DNA from: Hyphomicrobiales bacterium
GTDB taxonomy: Bacteria; Pseudomonadota; Alphaproteobacteria; Rhizobiales; Aestuariivirgaceae
Direction: 5' to 3'
Assembly (NCBI GenBank): GCA_023266715.1
Contig: JAHFPK010000026.1
Span: 1-10,569, forward strand
Length of the DNA: 10,569 nt
Shown here: piece by piece, positions 6,737 to 10,569 of the stretch
Position numbering within the stretch: position 1 is the first letter of the stretch
Layout: each line of letters begins with the position of its first letter
The notes under the pieces: generated by a model
Seen by the model: only the letters and a program-made list of their open reading frames with translations
Told to the model about the DNA's origin: nothing
Database searches by the model: none
Translations under genes and position numbers: made by a program

Positions 6737-7794
6737 AATGCGGTTTTCTTGCCTGCCTATTCACGCTGCTGTCTGTGCCTGCCTTGGCCGGAACGAGTTA
6801 TGAATTCAAGGCCATGGATTCCGAAACGGGGCATCTCAGGATAGAGGCCTCTGGCGACATTGAAGCCATTGAACCGCTCATCAGGGATTTCCAGGCATTG
6901 GAACCAACACTGTCCATCACCTATGTCGACAGCCTGACCAATGATCTCTACGGCATGATGGAAGATGCTTGCGCCAAAGGCGCAGCCGTTGCCGATCTGG
7001 TTTTCTCATCATCGGTTGATCATATGGTGAAGCTGGCAAATGATGGCTGCGCCCAGCCCCATATTTCACCCGAAACTGCCCGCACGCCGCCTTTTGCCAG
7101 CTGGCACGACGAGGTATTCGGGTTCACATTCGAGCCTGCAGTCATTGTCTATAATCGCAATCTGGTGCCGCCCTCGGATATTCCGCGCTCGCGCGACCAG
7201 TTGGTCGATCTCCTCAGAAACAAGGCCGACACCTACAACAATCGTATTGGCACCTATGACATTGCACGCTCAGGGATAGGCTATCTGTTCGGCTTCTTTG
7301 ATGCGCAACAATCGAGTGCGTTCGGGCGGATGATGGAAGGCTTTGGCCGCGCCAATGCCCGGCTTTACTGTTGCACGGGTGAGCTTTTGCGTGACATCGA
7401 GAGCGGCAAAATTCTTATTGGCTATAACCTGCTCGGTTCCTATGCCTATGGCAGGTACAAGGCTGGTGCTCCTATCGGCATCGTCCTGCCGCGTGACTAC
7501 ACTCTTGTTCTGAGCCGGGCGGCGTTTGTGCCGGTCCATGCCGCCAATCCGCAGGCCGGCAAGAAATTTCTTGATTACCTCCTGTCGCTCCGTGGACAAC
7601 AGATTGCCGCCGAAAAATGCTTCTTTTTTGCCTATGGGCAGGCGGCACCGGACGGCGTTGATGCCGCTGAGCCAGAGCTTCAATCTGGCATCTATCGCCC
7701 GATTCCCTTGGGGCCCGCGCTGCTTGCAGTCACAGACCGTCACAAAAAGGCGCGGCTGCTGAAAGAGTGGAAGCAATCGTTTCAGGCGCAATAG
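6733..7794 (+). CDS. Secreted AfuA/PgtC-like solute-binding protein, probable sensory partner
   Basis: A 353-residue periplasmic binding protein of the type 2 fold, in the iron/organophosphate (AfuA, PgtC, PotD-like) branch. The signal peptide is clear, with PALA ending at residue 19 and the mature protein starting GTSYEF. Then come the beta-strand LRIEASGD opening typical of the group, DLVFSSSVDH, VIVYNRNLV at about 137-145, and a long C-terminal lobe with NPQAGKKFLDYLLS. The mature part holds five cysteines, including a vicinal pair at 213-214. The gene starts in the ATGA overlapping the kinase stop, so it is translationally coupled to the sensor. No ABC permease or ATPase is nearby. Salmonella PgtC sits in the same order behind PgtA/PgtB and acts in phosphoglycerate signalling, so a sensing role is inferred. 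The ligand is unknown; iron, a phosphorylated sugar or a carboxylate are all possible. The family call is firm and the sensory role moderate. Confidence 0.85.
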   Translation: MKCGFLACLFTLLSVPALAGTSYEFKAMDSETGHLRIEASGDIEAIEPLIRDFQALEPTLSITYVDSLTNDLYGMMEDACAKGAAVADLVFSSSVDHMVKLANDGCAQPHISPETARTPPFASWHDEVFGFTFEPAVIVYNRNLVPPSDIPRSRDQLVDLLRNKADTYNNRIGTYDIARSGIGYLFGFFDAQQSSAFGRMMEGFGRANARLYCCTGELLRDIESGKILIGYNLLGSYAYGRYKAGAPIGIVLPRDYTLVLSRAAFVPVHAANPQAGKKFLDYLLSLRGQQIAAEKCFFFAYGQAAPDGVDAAEPELQSGIYRPIPLGPALLAVTDRHKKARLLKEWKQSFQAQ

Positions 7795-7883
7795 AGCAAG
7801 TGCGGGTGGGGATAACCTGAACATTACTTACTAATTTTCTAAGGCCAAAAACGCCTATTCCATGCAATCTTGGCGATTGGAGC

Positions 7884-7909
7884 AGCCTAGAGGATGCCTG
7901 GGCTTTCTT
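7884..7909 (+). terminator. Candidate intrinsic terminator of the regulator operon
   Basis: AGCCTAG (7884-7890) pairs with CTGGGCT (7898-7904) through seven pairs, one of them G-T, around a 7-nt loop. A T-rich stretch TTCTT follows. It lies about 90 nt after the binding-protein stop and ends just before the tRNA promoter, a sensible place for termination. The T tract is interrupted, so strength is uncertain. Confidence 0.45.
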
Positions 7910-7911
7910 CC

Positions 7912-7940
7912 TTGCAAGCGCAAATCCAATCCCATATAAC
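7912..7940 (+). promoter_or_regulatory. Promoter for tRNA-Phe
   Basis: TTGCAA (7912-7917) and TATAAC (7935-7940) are spaced by exactly 17 nt. The predicted start is near 7947, about 10 nt before the mature tRNA. The stretch after the -10 is very GC-rich (GCGGCGCACG), the discriminator type associated with growth-rate and stringent control of stable RNA genes. Confidence 0.6.
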
Positions 7941-7956
7941 GCGGCGCACGAGACGT

Positions 7957-8032
<76 letters not shown>

Positions 8033-8101
8033 TTCTTCCAACAGCGCTTCCCATTCAAATCCATTTCACGCTAGAAGAGTTTTTCTTCGAGGGAGACGAT
8101 C

Positions 8102-9427
8102 ATGGTGAAAACACCAGTTAAGAAAAAACCGAAAAAAGTGATAGCGCTTTTTCCCGAGGCGGCCTTCGGGCCGGCGCTGAATTCCGTCGGCATCGGCCAG
8201 GCGCTGAAGAAGCTCGGCCACAAGGTGGTTTTCCTGTCGGACCCCGGCTTCCTTGATGTCTACAAGGGCTATGACTTCGAGGCCCATGCGGTGAATCTGT
8301 CGGCGCCCATGCCGCCCGAGGAAATGGCGAAGTTCTGGGTGGATTTCATCAACGGTCACATTCCGAATTTCCGCAAGTCGCCTTACGATCAGATCGACAA
8401 TTATGTGAAGGGCTGCTGGGAGATGATCGTCGAGACGGCGAAATGGGCGGAGAAGGATCTGCCCTCGGTGCTCGCCGCGGTGAAGCCCGATGTCATCTGC
8501 GTTGACAACGTCATCCTGTTCCCGGCGATCAAGCGCTATGCCCGCGACAACAAGAAGCCCTGGGTGCGGGTGATCTCGTGCTCGGAAAACGAGATCGAGG
8601 ATCCGGATATTCCGCCCCATCTCTCGGGCTGCGGCGAGAAGGACAAAAAAGGTTTTGCCAAATACCGCAAGCATTTCAATGAAACGATCAAGCCGATTCA
8701 CGATGGGTTCAATGCTTTCCTGAAAAGCGTGGGCGAGAAGAAATATCCGCTGGGGCAATTCTTCGAAGCAAGCCCCCACATGAATATCCTGCTTTATCCC
8801 ACGGCTGCAAAATTCAAGCGCCGGCACAAGCTTCCGCCCAAGCAGTTCCAATATCTCGAAGGCTGCGTGCGGAAAGATGCGCCTTACAAAGTGCCGCAGT
8901 TCCAGGCGAATAATGACAAGCCGCTGCTCTATGTGAGCTATGGTTCGCTGGGCTCCGGCGATACGGAACTGCTGAAGCGGGTGATCGGCGTCATCGGGAA
9001 AATGCCGGTGCGGGCGCTGGTCAATGTCGGCGACTATCTTGATCAGTACACGGATATTCCGCCCAATGTGATCATCGACAAGTGGTATCCGCAACCTTCG
9101 GTGATCCCGAAGGTCGATGGCGTCATCCACCATGGCGGCAACAACTCCTTCACCGAATGCCTCTATTTCGGCAAGCCCGCCATCATCATGCCCTATGTCT
9201 GGGATGGCCACGACAATGCCACACGGGTTGAGGAAACGGGCCACGGCTTCAAGGTTGACCGCTACACCTGGAGCGATGACGAGCTGGCCGCCAAGATCAT
9301 GGCCATGCTGACGGACAAAAAGATGAAGGCGAAGCTGAAGAAGACCTCGAAGGCCATGCGCGCCGAACACGGACCAACCAAGGCGGCGAAAATCATTGAT
9401 GGGCTGACCCGCCGGAAGGTCGCCTGA
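8102..9427 (+). CDS. GT-B glycosyltransferase, GT1/UGT-like, acceptor unknown
   Basis: A 441-residue soluble protein with two Rossmann-like halves, the size and layout of UDP-glycosyltransferase-like (GT1) enzymes that move a sugar from a nucleotide donor to a small molecule or lipid. The N-terminal half begins with a lysine-rich head (residues 3-12), then VIALFPEAAFGPALNS and GQALKKLGHKVVFLSD. The C-terminal donor domain has LLYVSYGSLGSGDTELL, KWYPQPSVIPKVDGVIHHGG (His343/His344), NNSFTECLYFGKPAIIMPY, then D368 and D371-N372, matching the plant/bacterial UGT signature. By my alignment the usual GH motif with the catalytic histidine is G23-P24, so the standard base seems absent. No signal peptide or membrane segment is seen. 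GGGAG sits 6 nt before the ATG. TGATG joins it to the cupin gene. I see no clear separate promoter in the 69-nt gap after tRNA-Phe. The fold is certain; substrates are unknown. Confidence 0.85.
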   Translation: MVKTPVKKKPKKVIALFPEAAFGPALNSVGIGQALKKLGHKVVFLSDPGFLDVYKGYDFEAHAVNLSAPMPPEEMAKFWVDFINGHIPNFRKSPYDQIDNYVKGCWEMIVETAKWAEKDLPSVLAAVKPDVICVDNVILFPAIKRYARDNKKPWVRVISCSENEIEDPDIPPHLSGCGEKDKKGFAKYRKHFNETIKPIHDGFNAFLKSVGEKKYPLGQFFEASPHMNILLYPTAAKFKRRHKLPPKQFQYLEGCVRKDAPYKVPQFQANNDKPLLYVSYGSLGSGDTELLKRVIGVIGKMPVRALVNVGDYLDQYTDIPPNVIIDKWYPQPSVIPKVDGVIHHGGNNSFTECLYFGKPAIIMPYVWDGHDNATRVEETGHGFKVDRYTWSDDELAAKIMAMLTDKKMKAKLKKTSKAMRAEHGPTKAAKIIDGLTRRKVA

Positions 9428-9792
9428 TGCCGACAAAGCTTGACAGTTCCGCGCCCCATCTCGCAGTGCCCGCAAGTTACAACGGCCCCTTCAAGGACTG
9501 GGGCGTGGTGCCCACGATGATCGAAGGGGAATCGCGCACCAGCGGCATGATCATTTCCAAGGGCCCCAACGGGGAAAGCGAAACCGGCATCTGGATCTGC
9601 ACGCCGGGATATTGGAACTGCCATGTGACCAGCGACGAGTTCTGCCACTTTCTGCTGGGACGCTGCACCTATATCCATGAGTCCGGCGAGGCGATCGAGA
9701 TCGGGCCGGACACTGTCGCGTTTTTCCCCAAGGACTGGCGCGGCACCTGCAAAGTGCATGAAACCATCCGCAAGGTTTACATGATCAGGTAG
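9427..9792 (+). CDS. Small cupin-domain protein (DUF861/cupin_3 type)
   Basis: A single-domain beta-barrel protein of 121 residues. The family signature runs GIWICTPGYWNCHVTSDEFC (54-73), followed by HFLLGRCTYI and the strand set GEAIEIGPDTVAFFPKDWRGTCKVHETIRKVYMI. This is the usual DUF861 pattern, WxCxPG then E-x-C-H-x-L-x-G, then a GPDTxxFFPKxxxGTW-like block. Relatives include ureidoglycine aminohydrolase-like proteins and many uncharacterised cupins often paired with other enzymes, so the reaction here is not known. No secretion signal is present. The ATG shares its A with the glycosyltransferase TGA (TGATG), a strong sign of coupled translation and joint function, for example sugar or ligand binding or product modification (inference). 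The stop codon is 3 nt from the stop of the convergent carbonic anhydrase gene. Confidence 0.85.
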   Translation: MPTKLDSSAPHLAVPASYNGPFKDWGVVPTMIEGESRTSGMIISKGPNGESETGIWICTPGYWNCHVTSDEFCHFLLGRCTYIHESGEAIEIGPDTVAFFPKDWRGTCKVHETIRKVYMIR

Positions 9793-9795
9793 GCT

Positions 9796-10425
9796 TCACG
9801 CCCCGATCAATTGCCAGCTGATGTGGCCTTCGTCATAGGCGTGAAGCTCGCCCATGCTGATGTCGAACCAGATGCCATGTAGCGAAAGCTCCTTGCGGTT
9901 TTCCTTCATCCGTATCCACGGAAAGGTTCGCAGATTCGCCAGCGAATGCTCAATCGAGGCGCGTTCGATGTGGCGTTCGTGAAGAGCTGTATCGTGGCTC
10001 GCTGGAACGGCGCGGGCCACATCCTTGATGGCACGCATCCAGCTGCCGATGAAATCCGTGTGGCTCAAGGGTCCGGCATCGCCCACGGCGGCGCGAATGC
10101 CGCCACAGCGGCCGTGACCCATGACCACGAGATGTTCAACGCCAAGAGACAATACGGCGAATTCCAGCGCCGCACTTGTCGCGTGGTGCCCGCCATCGGG
10201 CGTATAGGGCGGCACGAGATTAGCGACATTTCGGACGACAAACATTTCGCCGGGGCCAGCGTCAAAAATGGTTTCGGGTGCGGCACGCGAGTCGCAGCAC
10301 GCGATCATCATGATCGTCGGCTTCTGCAGGCCCTCGCCAAGCTTCAGGTAGCGGTCAGCTTCCGAGGCATAACGCCCTTTGCGAAAATTCGCATAACCAT
10401 CGAGAAGCCGTTTCGGCAGGGCCAT
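9796..10425 (-). CDS. Beta-class carbonic anhydrase
   Basis: A zinc enzyme interconverting CO2 and bicarbonate, 209 residues, typical of the bacterial beta class. The zinc ligands are visible: Cys43 in IACCDSR, His104 and Cys107 in MGHGRCGG. The Asp45/Arg47 dyad that controls access to zinc is also present, as is the FVVRNVANLVPP block (62-73). The start at 10425 is supported by GGAG 6 nt upstream, and no signal peptide is present, so it is cytoplasmic. It lies 49 nt downstream of the gnd stop on the same strand with no convincing terminator between, so read-through from gnd is possible. Gnd releases CO2, which gives a loose metabolic link (inference). The gene converges on the cupin gene with a 3-nt gap. 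Confidence 0.95.
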   Translation of the reverse strand: MALPKRLLDGYANFRKGRYASEADRYLKLGEGLQKPTIMMIACCDSRAAPETIFDAGPGEMFVVRNVANLVPPYTPDGGHHATSAALEFAVLSLGVEHLVVMGHGRCGGIRAAVGDAGPLSHTDFIGSWMRAIKDVARAVPASHDTALHERHIERASIEHSLANLRTFPWIRMKENRKELSLHGIWFDISMGELHAYDEGHISWQLIGA

Positions 10426-10474
10426 TGATCACTCCGGGACTATCGCTTCGTCTTGAACGAGGCTGTTTACGGTG

Positions 10475-10569
10475 TCAATTGCCGCTGCCCCAGGGACCGT
10501 GGAAGTCGCCTTCCCCGTCCAGCCGCTTGAAGCCATGGGCCCCGAAGAAGTCGCGCTGGGCCTGGATGA
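10475..10569 (-). CDS. gnd: 6-phosphogluconate dehydrogenase, C-terminal fragment (window edge)
   Basis: Only the last 30 residues are in view, ending in TGA at 10475-10477. They read IQAQRDFFGAHGFKRLDGEG, then DFHGPWGSGN. This is the conserved C-terminal tail of decarboxylating 6-phosphogluconate dehydrogenase (QAQRDxFGAHxxxRxDxxGxxHxxW), which helps shape the active site of the neighbouring subunit. The enzyme oxidises 6-phosphogluconate to ribulose-5-phosphate, CO2 and NADPH in the pentose phosphate pathway. The fragment is short but the motif is distinctive. The rest lies beyond the right edge; nothing suggests a pseudogene. Confidence 0.85.
   Translation of the reverse strand, partial: IQAQRDFFGAHGFKRLDGEGDFHGPWGSGN

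Noticed and set aside
7842..7856. AGGC/GCCT hairpin after the binding-protein gene
   Set aside because: Only a four-base stem with no T tract. The stem at 7884-7904 is a better terminator candidate.
8074..8088. GAAGA-GTTTT-TCTTC hairpin just before the glycosyltransferase ribosome site
   Set aside because: Five A/T-rich pairs are too weak to claim attenuation or occlusion, and the ribosome site GGGAG lies outside the stem.
8066..9475. Long open frame on the minus strand opposite the glycosyltransferase gene
   Set aside because: It mirrors the real gene, is rich in His, Arg and Asp as antisense translations of GC-rich genes usually are, has no recognisable motif, and spans the overlapping cupin gene start.
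10430..10470. Possible terminator between gnd and the carbonic anhydrase gene
   Set aside because: The best stem has a central mismatch and no following T run on the minus strand.

Overview
The window looks like a piece of an alphaproteobacterial chromosome, most likely Hyphomicrobiales (rhizobia, Brucella and relatives). The reasons are the protein style of MtnA, of the tripartite tricarboxylate transporter (TTT) and of the Gnd C-terminus, the moderately high GC, and a CTGTCAT-N4-CTGTCAT element of the rhizobial Pho-box type. Genes are tightly packed, with many short overlaps. No insertion sequence, CRISPR array, phage gene or integrase was seen. Both ends of the window cut through genes.

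Left block, minus strand (1-4560): tctC-tctB-tctA-terC, then mtnA (methylthioribose-1-phosphate isomerase, cut by the left edge). tctC/B/A encode a complete TTT uptake system: periplasmic binding protein, small membrane subunit and large membrane subunit. terC overlaps the end of tctA by 8 nt and is probably an operon member. It encodes a TerC-family membrane protein, a family linked to metal (Mn) efflux. mtnA follows after a 121-nt gap and has a GTG start, preceded by a possible 10-codon coupled mini-ORF.

Centre: a 126-bp divergent control region (4561-4686), then a plus-strand regulatory operon (4687-7794). The operon holds an OmpR/PhoB-class response regulator, a TctE-type sensor kinase (11-nt overlap) and a secreted AfuA/PgtC-like solute-binding protein (4-nt ATGA overlap). 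No ABC permease or ATPase accompanies the binding protein, so it is probably a sensory partner of the kinase, as in the Salmonella PgtABC regulatory triad. The control region contains a good sigma70-type promoter for the regulator operon, a 6+6 bp inverted repeat, and a perfect tandem CTGTCAT pair with 11-bp periodicity. The tandem pair lies over the predicted regulator start site and just upstream of a possible -10 for tctC. A plausible model is that the three-component sensor controls the adjacent transporter and itself through this element.

Right block: tRNA-Phe(GAA) with its own promoter, then a two-gene unit joined by TGATG. This unit encodes a GT-B (GT1-like) glycosyltransferase, which seems to lack the usual N-terminal catalytic histidine, and a small DUF861-type cupin. 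The product of this pair is unknown. Converging on the cupin with only 3 nt between stop codons is a beta-carbonic anhydrase gene on the minus strand. Upstream of it is the extreme C-terminus of gnd (6-phosphogluconate dehydrogenase), cut by the right edge.

Most of the window is conventional. The parts most worth following are the transporter with its binding-protein-assisted sensor and tandem operator, terC inside the transporter operon, and the glycosyltransferase/cupin pair.
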